Shown here: piece by piece, positions 1 to 10,570 of the stretch
How the letters are laid out: every line of letters begins with the position of its first letter
Position numbering within the stretch: position 1 is the stretch's first letter
Source of the DNA: Aradus depressus
Lineage: Eukaryota > Arthropoda > Insecta > Hemiptera > Aradidae
Direction of reading: 5' to 3'
NCBI GenBank assembly: GCA_963662175.1
Contig: OY759216.1
Location: forward strand, 55,011,087-55,075,086
Length of the DNA stretch: 64,000 bases
Notes under the pieces: model-generated
The model's database searches: none
The model's input: the letters and a program-made list of their open reading frames with translations, nothing else
What the model was told of the DNA's origin: nothing
Made by a program: the position numbers and the translations under genes

Positions 1-287
1 AAGTTTCTACACCACTAAAATGCCTAGTGGAGTTTGTGATTACACATTCACTTGCGTAAAGTAGAAAACAATTACAAGAACAACCTTGGGCGAGACCATT
101 CTTGAGTGGATTACTGATTTGTGCAACTAGGCGTTTTTCACTCGCATTAAATTCATTTGAAATAATAGCAGCGATTAGTTTTTAGTGAGGTACAGACAGC
201 AATGTTTTTTTGTTAGAAAATAAAAAAAAAGTTCCTAATTCCTCGAATGCGAAAATATTAATATAATTATTTTTAATAAAGTTAATT
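1..287. other. AT-rich sequence, no feature recognised
   Basis: I see no coding sequence here. The first ~180 bases resemble 13020-13160 (shared phrases such as GTGATTACACATTCACTTGC and TTACTGATTTGTGCAACTA), so this is part of another dispersed repeat. Confidence 0.4.
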
Positions 288-400
288 ATTGTGACTTATG
301 CCCAAGCTTCAACCACGAGTTCATAACGCCTACTACCAGAGCGACGAGAGGGCGCTCTGGTAGACATGAGCCCAACTCTACTATGGGAGTCATACTAACG
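288..400 (-). repeat. SINE-A fragment, 3' part
   Basis: Reverse-strand copy of the SINE-A 3' region: GACTTATGCCCAAGCTT, the CTACCAGAGCG/CGCTCTGGTAG hairpin and ACATGAGCCCAACTCTACTA. It is directly followed by a family-D copy, the same arrangement as at 4892-5630. Confidence 0.65.
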
Positions 401-429
401 TAGGAATTTTATCTTTTCCGACCTGTAGA

Positions 430-1018
430 TTCAAAATATGAAAAAAAGTCTGTCTGTCTGTGAACACGATTACTCCCGGTATAATGAATGAAACCCAGAA
501 CCCTCTAACAACAACACTTATTGTTTTTCAGCCAAATCGACCAAAGGGAAGGGAGAGGGAGGCTTAAAAATAAAAACTTTAATAAATGCCTTTGTAACGA
601 ATGTATCGACACAAAATTTCATATGTGGTTTCGAAATATCATAAGGACGACAGTTATTAATTTTCAGAAGAAGGGACAACACAAAAACTCCAATTACTGC
701 CGATATGTTGTATATAATGTACCGACATAAAATTTCATATTTGAAGTCAAAACCCAATGAGGACATAACCTGTCAAATTTCAGTGATATCGGCCGACTGG
801 AAGGGGGAGTTCAGGGGAGGGGGCTCAATTCAAGAACCCTAATGACTGCCGATGTAATGAATTTATATATACATAAAATTAAGTCTGAGGATTGAGGAGC
901 CTCTAAGTCAACTATTGTATATTAGCGCAAACGGTGGACTGGTTTTGGAGGGGGAGCGAAAAGTTAATTGAGTAATTCGTTCTGGGGAAGTATATTGCCG
1001 GTGATTCACCGACGACTT
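430..1018 (+). repeat. Dispersed family D copy (unclassified interspersed repeat)
   Basis: It shares with at least ten other places in the window the phrases ACTCCCGGTATAATGAATG, TCAGCCAAATCGACCAAAG, ACTGCCGATGTAATGAAT, TTCTGGGGAAGTA and GGTGATTCACCGACGAC (its right end). Within the copy, a unit of roughly 130 bp built on 'ATGTATCGACA..AAATTT' recurs imperfectly three to four times. No long reading frame. I cannot place it in a known transposon class. Confidence 0.7.
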
Positions 1019-1090
1019 TGTTTAATTATTTGCTATTATATTTACTTTATTATATATAAGAATACATTAACTAAGAATCATTAATGGCAG

Positions 1091-1654
1091 AAGGCGCGTA
1101 GCCAGAGAGGGGGAGCGTGCCCCCCTGGCCAGAGCAAAAAACCAAAATAAAAATTAAATAAACTAGAAAAAGTTTTTATTAAAAATGGATTGCTTGCAAG
1201 TTACCAATAGGATCTTCAAATTTCCCGTGCGTCTGATTCCTAAATCAGCAATCAGCTGTTACATAAATGTACTTGTACAAAACAAGTCATATTACATTTA
1301 TTTAAATATACATGAATTCCATCATTTCATTTCCTCGCTCAAAATCTTCATTTATGTTATACTTTATACTCTTAAAGCTGATTTTACATCCGCAGTAAAA
1401 ATGCAAAGCGCAGCAGCAGCAGATGCACGCTATTGGCTGTGAGTCATTTAATTCTAAAAGCACAGAAACACAGCGTGGATTTGCTGCTGCTGCGCTTTGC
1501 ATTTATTTACCTCAGGGGGAGCTTCTAGAGGTCCGAGTCTCCCAAATTAATAACAAAAAGTCTGCAACGCTAACCACGGAAACTGCAGGCTGTGCCCCCG
1601 GGAGTCTATCCCCCCCCCCCCCCCCCCCTGCTCAAAATCCTGGCTACGCCCCTG
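1091..1654. mobile_element. hAT-type MITE with 8-bp target duplication
   Basis: The ends are AAGGCGCGTAGCCAG and, in reverse complement, CAGGGGCGTAGCCAGGATTT, a terminus commonly seen in insect hAT elements. The 8-bp sequence AATGGCAG is present on both sides (1083-1090 and 1655-1662). Inside is a perfect 23-bp inverted repeat (1399-1421 and 1482-1504) around GCAAAGCGCAGCAGCAGC. No transposase is left. A C-run lies at 1610-1628. Confidence 0.75.
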
Positions 1655-1739
1655 AATGGCAGTGATTATCTGTCGTCATGATTACTTAAGTGTATTCTTT
1701 TGTAAATAAATATATAAATAACAAAGAGAACAAAACCAC

Positions 1740-1985
1740 AAGCATACAAGAGGCAGTACTTCAACCAAAGTGCAGTTAAAGTCTGGGGTATTGCCAACAT
1801 TCCAAACTTCACTACATCCAGTCCAAAATCCTTCGGACAATAGCCAATGCTCCTTATTACGTTTCCAATATCACTCTTCAAACTCACCAACTCTCTGCTT
1901 TCTTCTCCTGGTTCTTCCTGGAGAATACTTCATGACTTCCTCAACCTGAAGCGTCTCATGTATTCATCGCTGTTAGACATTGTTC
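1740..1985 (+). pseudogene. Jockey-like LINE remnant (C-terminal RT region, frameshifted)
   Basis: The + strand reads VWGIAN in one frame and SKILRTIANAPYYVSNITLQ in another. The latter is the well-known C-terminal motif of Jockey-type non-LTR retrotransposon proteins. Frameshifts and a stop show it is dead. The boundaries are approximate. Confidence 0.65.
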
Positions 1986-2763
1986 TGAAAGTATAAAACT
2001 AAAATTATAACAAAAACAGAAACAGTAACAAAAACAAAATAATTCTAATTAAAGATAATTTAATATTTTTTGAAGACCAAGGTTGTGTGCTATTATTTGA
2101 AGATGTTGAGATCCCGCGTTCAACGGAGCTATAAGCTGGCTCCATATCTTGATGGTACTGCACATGCGGAACATAAAACGCTCCAATTTATTTTGACAAG
2201 CAAAGTCATTTAATGGAACTCAAAAACTTCAAGAATTAAATTATGTTTCAGCACTCTATTTCCTTGGAGATTACCTCATCGCTGTACTGAGAAGGAAATT
2301 CCCATTAATTAATTAATTAATTGTAAAGTTAATTTTCAAAATAACTAAAAATTGAGAAAACACACTTTTTGTCTGGGAATGCAGAATTGTCATCTATTTG
2401 ACGATATTTCTGGACGATAACTGGTACCTGAGATATTGACAAAAAAGAAGGCAACGTCAGTGTTCGTAAATTTCTGCCTAATCTCCATTTTCATTGACCT
2501 GTAAATAACGTGTACAAAAATAATAATAGTGTAATAAAAATAATTACTAAAGAGTTACTAACAAATTACTACCAATCTGATAAGTGTTGAGAAGAACCTT
2601 CAGTTTCTCATTAACCTCCGGTATGACCCTATTAAAAAAAAAAAAAAAAAAACACTGAGAATTATGTACAAAACAATTTTTAGAAAATTAGGAAATATTA
2701 TTCAAATACTAAATGTATTCCAGAACTACTTTTTTCATTCATTCACAATGGCGCGACAACCCA
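1986..2763. other. AT-rich non-coding sequence
   Basis: No reading frame or repeat end that I can identify. It contains an A-run at 2633-2652, a short ATTAATTAATTAATTA stretch near 2304, and nothing else of note. Confidence 0.4.
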
Positions 2764-3594
2764 CTAATGAGTCAAGGCTTCCTCCAACAGTGTCCGCCAG
2801 TTATCCCTGTTTTGTGCAGCTGCTTTCCAGTGTCGGACTCCAAGCAGCCTCCTCGCATCATTCGCCACACCATCCTGCCACCTCAGATTCGGCCTCCCGA
2901 CGCGTCTTGTTCCGTAAAGCGGGTCCGACATCGTCTTCCTCGGGATCTCATGTTCGCCCATCCTGGCCACATGTCCGGCCCACCTGAGTCTTCCCAGCCT
3001 GATGACCTTCACAACGTCTGGTTCCTGGGTGAGGGAATAGACTTCTTGGTTCGTGCGTCGTCTCCAGTCTTCTCCATCACATATTGGGCCATATATTCGG
3101 GGGAGGATCTTTCTTTCGAAGACCAGAAGATGTTGTTCATCTGACTTGGAGATAGTCCAAGCCTCGGACCCGTATGTTAGGATGGGGCGGATCAACGTTT
3201 TATAAAGCCTGAACTTTGTTTTTCTTGAAAGGAGGCGACTTCTTATATGATGCCTCAGGCCGAAGAAGCTCCTGTTCGCTGCCACTGTTCTTCGCTTTAC
3301 CTCGGCTGACATGTCGTTGTTCACGTTCACCTGAGAGCCGAGGTATACAAACTCATGCACTTTCTCGAAGAAGTAAGGGCCAATGGTGACTTGCTCCGGT
3401 GGCTCGACCTCCTGCTCTGAAACCAAGTACTTGGTCTTGGCTTCGTTGATGACAAGCCCCAACCTCCTCGCCGGGGCCTCCAAGGCCAGAAATGCCTCTT
3501 TGACGTTTCGAAATGACCTTTCTACGATGTCAATGTCATATACCACGAGCTGTACAGTCCTGTTGAAAATGGTCCCGTTCGTCTGTATGCCTGA
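2764..3594 (-). pseudogene. Non-LTR retrotransposon reverse transcriptase, C-terminal part, catalytic box damaged
   Basis: The frame runs from 3594 down to a stop at 2764. In order it shows GTIFNRTVQLVVYDIDIV, FVYLGSQVN, LYKTLIRPILTYGSEAW, FERKILPRIYGP, RLRWAGHVARMGE and GRPNLRWQDGV. These are typical of the thumb and C-terminal region of RTE/Jockey-group LINE proteins common in insects. The YADDID catalytic box is replaced by Y-DID: two codons, including the key aspartates' context, appear deleted. There is no endonuclease or N-terminal RT, so the copy is 5'-truncated and dead. Confidence 0.85.
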
Positions 3595-4185
3595 TTACAG
3601 AACTACATTGTAAAAAATTCATCTTGTCAGAAAAATATTCTGGAAGAACCCAAATGCAACTATAATTGTAAAATATTTCCACTGTACTGGTCACACGTTA
3701 CTGTCGTTTAGCCTCTTAAATAATGTTGCAGAATGTTTTACTACGTTCCTCCTGCGAGCCAGAAAATCCTGTTCTGGCTAAGTTTTTTCTCTTCTAAAAT
3801 TGTAGATTTTAGTTTAATGATATATTCCTTTATATCTTTTTCATAAACTGTAACACTTGTTATGTAAGGAGTTGTGCCAAAGGAGAGAAAGTGCTCCACT
3901 CCTTTGTTCTCGACCATGTTCACATTTTTTTCTTTTTTTTCGACAACTAGAAAGCCTCAGAGGAAAAGCTTCTGTCTCGAACCTTGCTTCCGGATAATTT
4001 CCTGTCAGTATTTTTGTTTGTTTTTCTTTACTTCATACTGTTTAATGACAGACCAGGGACCAGCAAAGGAAGTGATTGCAAGGAGCAGTACTCAGTCCTA
4101 TCTTCCCTTGCAAAACTCCTTCTTCATTACACAGTTTCCGAAGTTCCTGCTTTCATACAAAGTATAGTACAGTAAGGAAAAAAGT
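3595..4185. other. Non-coding, unassigned
   Basis: Short overlapping frames only, with no recognisable protein. I saw no repeat ends. It may be decayed transposon sequence. Confidence 0.35.
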
Positions 4186-4189
4186 CGTC

Positions 4190-4870
4190 CGTGGATCACA
4201 GCCAATGTACTTCCCCAGCACAAATTAATCCACTACGTTTCTACTCTCCCTCTGAACCAAATTAGCGATTTGTTGTCTTATTACTTCTCAATCCTCATAC
4301 TAAATTTCGTGTTAATATATCCAGGTAGTTACCTAGGGTGTTTGAATTGAGCCCCCTCTGATCACCATTTCCTCTGGCCGAGTTTGCTGAAAATCAATAG
4401 GCGTCGTTCTTATGGCGTCCTGGGTATACATATAAACTCGAGCTCTCTCGGCGCCGCCTGGCAGCCGCAACCCAAGGAGGTCTGGGAGCGCCAGTCTGTC
4501 CCCCGCTCGGGACCAGATGCTGTCACCCCTAGACACCCACAGCAACACTGTGAATATATAAATTAAAACTCTTATATATGTACTTCCTCCTTCCCCGACA
4601 ACAAGCCGGCCGGTTGATTTGCCGGAACATCCGTAAAAAAAAAAAAAAAAAAAAAAAAAAGTATACATATAAAATGTCAAGTGGATATATTCATTCTATT
4701 GTGCTCAAAGAGACACAAACATACAGAAAGGAACTTGTTTTCTTTTTCATTTTTGGAATCAGAAGGTCGAAAAACATGTAATTCTATTGAAAATTAAACA
4801 TCGAATATCTGACCGATTGTGAAAACACATAGTTGTACTTTTGTACAGCAGAAGAGTGCGGATGTCATTT
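4190..4870 (-). repeat. Dispersed family D copy, interrupted by a poly(A) retroelement
   Basis: Reverse orientation: AATGTACTTCCCCAGCACA at the left, then CTGAAAATCAATAGG and TTTTTGGAATCAGAAGGTCG. It is interrupted at 4437-4660 by an insertion flanked by 13-bp direct repeats. Confidence 0.7.
4437..4660 (+). mobile_element. 5'-truncated LINE/SINE insertion with poly(A) tail and 13-bp TSD
   Basis: GTATACATATAAA occurs at 4424-4436 and again at 4661-4673, directly after a run of about 26 A. The 224-bp insert is GC-rich compared with its host repeat. This is the mark of target-primed reverse transcription. The parent element is not identified. Confidence 0.8.
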
Positions 4871-4891
4871 GATAGATATGCCGATATTGCA

Positions 4892-5041
4892 GTTAGTTAT
4901 TTATTATGAATCATGCCTCGGCTGTAACTACAAGGTCATATCGCCTACTACCAGAGCGCTCTTTCGTCACTCTGGTGGACATAAGCCCCACCCTACTATG
5001 GGAGTCCGAAATTTTGGTAGAGGTCTTTAACGAGTACCTGA
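4892..5041 (-). repeat. SINE-A fragment
   Basis: Contains ATCATGCCTCGGCTGTAACT, CCTACTACCAGAGCGCTCTT, ACTCTGGTGGACATAAGCC and TTTAACGAGTACCTGAC, the 3' half of SINE-A. It is joined directly to the family-D copy at 5042. Confidence 0.8.
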
Positions 5042-5630
5042 CGAAATGTCTGCCTGTGAATACGATAACTCCCGACAGAATGAATGTATCGACACGAAAG
5101 TTTATATGTGATTCCGGAACCTCTAACGACGACACCTATAGTTTTTCAGCCAAGTCGACCAAAGGGAAGGGGATTAGAGGGTGGGGTTAACATAAAATCT
5201 TCCATATGTGAATTCGAAACCCCATAAGGACGACACTTTTTAATTTTGAGCAGAATCGGCAGAAGGGAAGGAGGATCAGAGGGGCTCAACTCAAAAACCT
5301 CGATAACTACCGATGTAATAAATGTATCGACATGAAATTTCATATTTGAAGTCAAGTCTCCATGAGGAAATAACCTGTCAAATTTCAGCAATATTGGCTG
5401 AAGGAAAGGGGGGTTTAGGAGAGGGGCTGAATTCAAAAACTCTAATAACTGCCGATGTAATAAATGTATCGATGCAATATTTGATATGAGGATTTAGGAG
5501 CCCCTATGTAAGTCAACTGTTGAATAATAGCACGAACGGTCGACTGGTTTTTGAGGGGGAGCGAATTAATTGATTAATTAGTTCTGGGGAAGTACACTGC
5601 CGGTGATTCACCGACGACTATTTTTTTTCT
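5042..5630 (+). repeat. Dispersed family D copy
   Basis: CTGTGAATACGATAACTCCC at the left and GGTGATTCACCGACGAC at the right end. It has the same internal self-similar units as the copy at 430-1018. The SINE-A plus D pair forms a composite duplicated in this window. Confidence 0.75.
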
Positions 5631-5765
5631 TGTGGTCAGCTTTGCGTTTCACCCTCTCGGGCAGGCTCTGACGGAACCACTAAAAATATAGTGTATGATG
5701 CTTGCCGCTATGAAGAACTTCGCCTTAAGTTCACATGAACTATATTAGCTAATCGATATGACCAC

Positions 5766-5798
5766 AGATAGCCGAGCAGCGCTGGGTAGTTCAGCTAG
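5766..5798 (+). mobile_element. Possible Helitron 3' terminus
   Basis: CCGAGCAGCGCTGGGTA can fold into a short hairpin and is followed by CTAG before T, as in Helitron ends. The 5' end was not found. Confidence 0.35.
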
Positions 5799-6480
5799 TA
5801 TCCTATAATACAGATATTATATTCTTTCTTAGTGGAGTCTCTCTACTTTGGAAGAAACACAAAGAACTCTTCAATGGAAGGAACAAACAGTTGGTACGTT
5901 AACTTTTCATTTCCATACTTTTCACACTGTAAATGTCACCGAACCACTCAAGAGAGGGGTGGGGGGGTGTATGATGTTACTTTCCATCTCGGGTGAACGG
6001 CCCGACTCACCTAGATCGGAGTCACCTTGAGCAGACCAATAATCATGAGTAGCACCGCTCCTGCTCCTCCACCCTACCATTCACAACTAGGCTAGTTTCA
6101 AGGGCCCTTTCATGTTTTCAAATCATTTGGCGCAACACAATAGCGTAGCTAGCGACTCTATAAATTATGAATAACTAAACATTGCTCTTCTCTTTTTGAA
6201 AAATAAGTATAACTCATAAAGTAATTAATTTTTTATGCCCTTTTCTCACTTCTTGAAGTCAATAGATACAATAAAAAAATTTAAACTTCAACTAACAATG
6301 TTTATGTTAGAGGAAACCCTCTATTCGGAAACGGGATTTTATTCTCACTGTTCAAAAATAATAATATAATCACAATAAACAATCGTGTTTCCTATCCAAA
6401 AACATTATTTGATGCAAAGCTTTCATTTTTATTCTTTGGACAGAGTTCCTCCACATCTTAAAGGTCAGTCGAATGTACGT
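5799..6480. other. Non-coding, unassigned
   Basis: No credible reading frame, and no repeats identified. Confidence 0.35.
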
Positions 6481-6508
6481 TATTGTTTTATTCATTCATT
6501 TATAATTG

Positions 6509-6570
<62 letters not shown>

Positions 6571-7035
6571 AAAACATTACAAATATATATATATATATAT
6601 ATAAAATAATATATAGGTATATATATATATATATATATATATATCTTTTTATATATATATTTTGTTATAGTTACATTGTTCTCTTTTTCTTTTCTATATC
6701 TGGCACATTGGGACCTGATGAAGGGACGTAACAACGTACCGAAATATCGTTGGGATGAAGACAATTCCGAAGAGTTTTTGAAAAATAGTTATCTTAATTG
6801 TTATTAAATTGAAAAATGTATCTACATATGTATTAATGTATATATACATCTTTTTTTTTTTATACTTACATATTTTTTAGTAGGTAGCTAAGGTAGCTAT
6901 TTATTTATTTATTCAGTTTTTATTAATTTCATTTTACTTTTTTTTAATAGTTTTGTTATTACTACTAATCATACGTCTGTTAGACTCAAGTAGTTATAAA
7001 TCTACTTTATAAACTATCTTAATGTATAAATTCTT
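6481..7035 (+). repeat. Interspersed repeat X copy 1 with hammerhead-like core
   Basis: Shares extended similarity with the reverse complement of 33095-33500 (for example ACATTGGGACCTGATGA, ATCGTTGGGAT, AAATAGTTATCTTA, TTATAAACTATCTTAATGTA). It contains a long AT microsatellite at 6511-6650. Core: CTGATGA at 6715-6721, a stem-loop, then GAAA at 6741-6744. Resembles terminal regions of Penelope-like elements, which carry hammerhead ribozymes; the assignment is inference. Confidence 0.5.
6511..6655. repeat. (TA)n microsatellite
   Basis: Long runs of TA with short interruptions. The reading frames across it are artefacts. Confidence 0.95.
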
Positions 7036-7049
7036 TTTCCCTCCTGTCA

Positions 7050-7335
7050 GTTATCCGTGTTTTTGATTTAAGCTCCCTCCTTCGATCCCCCCCACCCCTT
7101 CCTTCCCTTCGGTGGATTTTTTTCCTAAAAATCAATAGGACCGAATATCCTTATTATTGGATCCTGGATAAACATATGACATTTCATGACGAGATACTTT
7201 CATTAGACTGACACCCTTAACATTTTTTTCATTTTCATTCATGGATTCAGGGATTGGAAAACATTAAATTTATGTGAATACTCAACATCGACTTTCTGAT
7301 TGATACATAATATACCTGGGGAACTGATAATGAAA
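7050..7335 (-). repeat. Family D copy, partial
   Basis: Reverse orientation, with AAAAATCAATAGGACCGAAT, GGATCCTGGATAAACATAT and GATTGGAAAACATTAAATT matching the D-family right half. Confidence 0.55.
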
Positions 7336-7900
7336 GACCATTTTGTATGGTTGGTGTCAACGACATCTATGTCTAATAACATATTTTTAATATGTAATTT
7401 CAGCAACTCTATAAACGTTTTTTTTTTGTTTTTTTTCGCAAGATGTAATTTGTTACATTTGTGAGACCAGCAATTAGATACATTTCTTGGCTCCAAAAAT
7501 AATTATTTCTTTCATCATGCGCCACATCGAATAGTTTTCTCATGTTTCTGTTTCATTAAAACCCTTCTGGATAGACGAGGAAACATTGATCTGCTTCAAC
7601 TTTATATATATTTATTATATTTTTACTTCCCAGCTGTACGTAGTGTTGAAAAACGTTATGAAAAAAAAAAAAAAAAAATGGATGATTCCATGTCTGGACC
7701 TTGACCATTCGGTTATCCTGGACTTATTGTGCGTAAGTTGCACTTTGTGAGAATACAAAAAGTATAGATTTTTAAATTTTTTTAGAGTTATGCGCTTGAA
7801 AACAACGAAAAAATCTCAAAATAGGGCGTGTTTATAGATAATTCATATGGCTAAAACTTACGTTGTATTGCAGCTATGAGGGTCGGTGTGGGCTCATTTT
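7336..7900. other. Non-coding, unassigned
   Basis: AT-rich, with an A-run at 7661-7678. No features recognised. Confidence 0.35.
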
Positions 7901-8125
7901 TCAGGTCTTGACTAGGGGGGTTTAGAGAGGGCTAAACTCAAGAAACCTAATAACTGCCGATGTATCGATACTAGACTTTATATGATGATCGAGAAGTGCC
8001 TGAGTAGTTCCACCTATTAAGATTTCAGTCATATCGTACAACAGACAAAAGAGAAAAGTTTAGAAGGAGAACCAACACTTCGTTAGAGCTGGGGCAGTAA
8101 ATAGCCGGTAATTGACGAGGGCCTC
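7901..8125 (+). repeat. Family D copy, partial
   Basis: Contains ACCTAATAACTGCCGATGTA, TCGATACTAGACTTTATATG and a decayed right end GGCAGTAAATAGCCGGTAAT. Confidence 0.5.
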
Positions 8126-8548
8126 ATTTCTTCTGTTTATTTACAAAACAACAGGCAACATACCACATATAATCTGTGACACCAGGGATGACTAGATATT
8201 ACAGATACATATCTTGGCCGCCAATTAAAATATCTTCTTATTACGGAGTCATTTCCAGTGTGTAGACATTTGTGTTCAGAATTTCAAATGATCCATATCT
8301 ACTATGATTCGCTTGACCTCGTCAGATCATCTTCAAGATCTTTTATCAAACTCAGTTCATGCTAAAACATTAATGTCAATGTTAGTCAGGATAATTTAAA
8401 TAAATACCAACAAAACACATAGGTTACATGAATATAGTGATATCTGAGTTTAAATCTATTGAGAACAAGAAAAACATTGTTACTAATAAACTACACAAGT
8501 TGATGCGACATAAAACCTAAGAATAATTATAACTGTTTTTATAACTAA

Positions 8549-8585
8549 CTAGAAGGTTACATAAGCGTTGCCCGGTTTGTTACTT
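8549..8585 (-). mobile_element. Possible Helitron terminus, reverse orientation
   Basis: CTAGAAGGTTACATAAGCGT followed by TGCCCGG. The reverse complement reads CCGGGCA..CTAG, like the better-supported element ending at 17133. Internal repeats follow (two 'TTGAACCGG..TTAT..GGATGCT' blocks near 8728 and 8819). The full extent is unknown. Confidence 0.35.
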
Positions 8586-8589
8586 TATA

Positions 8590-9728
8590 TTAGTTAACCG
8601 AAACAAACAATACTATCCCCCCTCTCAAAAACATAAAACAATATTTCGTCTCCTTCCCCTCTCCCCCCCCCCCAAAAAAAAAAAAAAAACCTCCCGTTCA
8701 ACATATTAATACGCCGTATCATACGTTTGAACCGGCTTATAGGGATGCTATATGTAAAATGTAAACAAACGTTTTATGCACATTTTAAAAATGTTCATAC
8801 AAATGTACATAACCTATGCTTGAACCGGGCTTATGAGGATGCTGCATGTAAAATTTCTTAGAAAGCCAGCACATTTTATATTTTACCCCTCTTAAGTTTC
8901 CAAATTTTGAGTTGCCACATGGTCTATATTCTAAGTGGGATCCTTAAAATACTAAGTATACAAGTTTCATCAATATGTGATCAGATGTTTTTGAATTATT
9001 AGGTAACATAAAGACAATTTTTATTTTATGTACATAGATGAATTAGTGAGAAGTTCTTTCTTAATTATAGTCATTGCATCAATTAATTAATATTTTATTA
9101 ATTACATACTACTTATGTTAATAAAGTGAGAAAAAAATGAAAGAATTCAATTGTGCTTGTTACATAAAAAAATGGTAAAAGATTTAAAACAAATGCTTAA
9201 GTAACGTAAAGCGGGTTGTGAGAAATTCTGATGTGACTCCCTTCCAATTTCTCTTTCCAGAGAATGCGATATTCTAAAGTAGATTCATTTTAATTTCAGT
9301 GTTGTAATGAATTACCTTCTTTAATGTTTTTAAGAATTTTGTTAAGAGCTTTGCAATGTGAAAACGGCTCAATACATTGTATGATAATATCATATATATA
9401 TCGGTATATTATACCGATATATTTTACTAAGTATAGGGAAAGTAATGTAATCGGTCAAGAATCAATGTTAAGTTTTCACCAGAATTTCATACATTCCGAC
9501 CTTCCACATTCCAAAAATATTTGATATTATATACCTGTATAAAAAAAAAGTCTTTGCTGAAAGCTTCCTCAGAACAGATTACTTCCTGATTGGAGTCGTA
9601 AAAAGGTTCAACTGAGCCCAAAGATTATGAATATATTTCTCGCAGACAATTAAAGCAATATAAATGAAAAAGAAACACAATATACTCACTGCATCTTAAT
9701 GAAACTTTGTTTATAAAAATTGTTCGAT
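8590..9728. other. Non-coding, AT-rich
   Basis: A C/A homopolymer block at 8661-8690 and a short perfect palindrome around 9395-9423 (ATATATCGGTATATTATACC). Otherwise nothing recognised. Confidence 0.35.
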
Positions 9729-10448
9729 AATAATGAAAGGAAGGTGCTAGGGTGACGAATAGTTAATAATGAAAGGAAGGTGCTAGGGTGACGAATAGTT
9801 AATAATGAAAGGAAGGTGCTAGGGTGACGAATAGTTAATAATGAAAGGAAGGTGCTAGGGTGACGAATAGTTAATAATGAAAGGAAGGTGCTAGGGTGAC
9901 GAATAGTTAATAATGAAAGGAAGGTGCTAGGGTGACGAATAGTTAATAATGAAAGAAAGGTGCTAGGGTGACGAATAGTTAATAATGAAAGAAAGGTGCT
10001 AGGGTGACGAATAGTTAATAATGAAAGGAAGGTGCTAGGGTGACGAATAGTTAATAATGAAAGGAAGGTGCTAGGGTGACGAATAGTTAATAATGAAAGG
10101 AAGGTGCTAGGGTGACGAATAGTTAATAATGAAAGGAAGGTGCTAGGGTGACGAATAGTTAATAATGAAAGGAAGGTGCTAGGGTGACGAATAGTTAATA
10201 ATGAAAGAAAGGTGCTAGGGTGACGAATAGTTAATAATGAAAGGAAGGTGCTAGGGTGACGAATAGTTAATAATGAAAGGAAGGTGCTAGGGTGACGAAT
10301 AGTTAATAATGAAAGGAAGGTGCTAGGGTGACGAATAGTTAATAATGAAAGGAAGGTGCTAGGGTGACGAATAGTTAATAATGAAAGGAAGGTGCTAGGG
10401 TGACGAATAGTTAATAATGAAAGGAAGGTGCTAGGGTGACGAATAGTT
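9729..10448. repeat. Minisatellite, 20 copies of 36 bp
   Basis: The unit contains AATAATGAAAGGAAGGTGCT and AGGGTGACGAATAGTT. 720 bp is exactly 20 units. The only difference I see is G to A in GAAAGG at three units (about 9955, 9991, 10207). Because 36 is divisible by three, the minus strand stays open and spells a 12-residue repeat; I do not regard it as coding. Confidence 0.97.
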
Positions 10449-10570
10449 AATAAATTAAAGTTTGGTTTTACATCCATGCAGGTAGCAAAATATCAGAAAA
10501 TAACCGATAATTCTGTTCATACTTGCCAGGAATTCAATAGTTTTTCGTTAAATGACTAATCACTTCTCTT

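Noticed and set aside
6510..6764. 84-codon frame rich in I and Y
   Set aside because: Translation of a TA microsatellite.
9686..10477. 263-codon minus-strand frame with a 12-residue repeat
   Set aside because: Purely the 36-bp minisatellite read in an open frame; no signal or flanking coding sequence.
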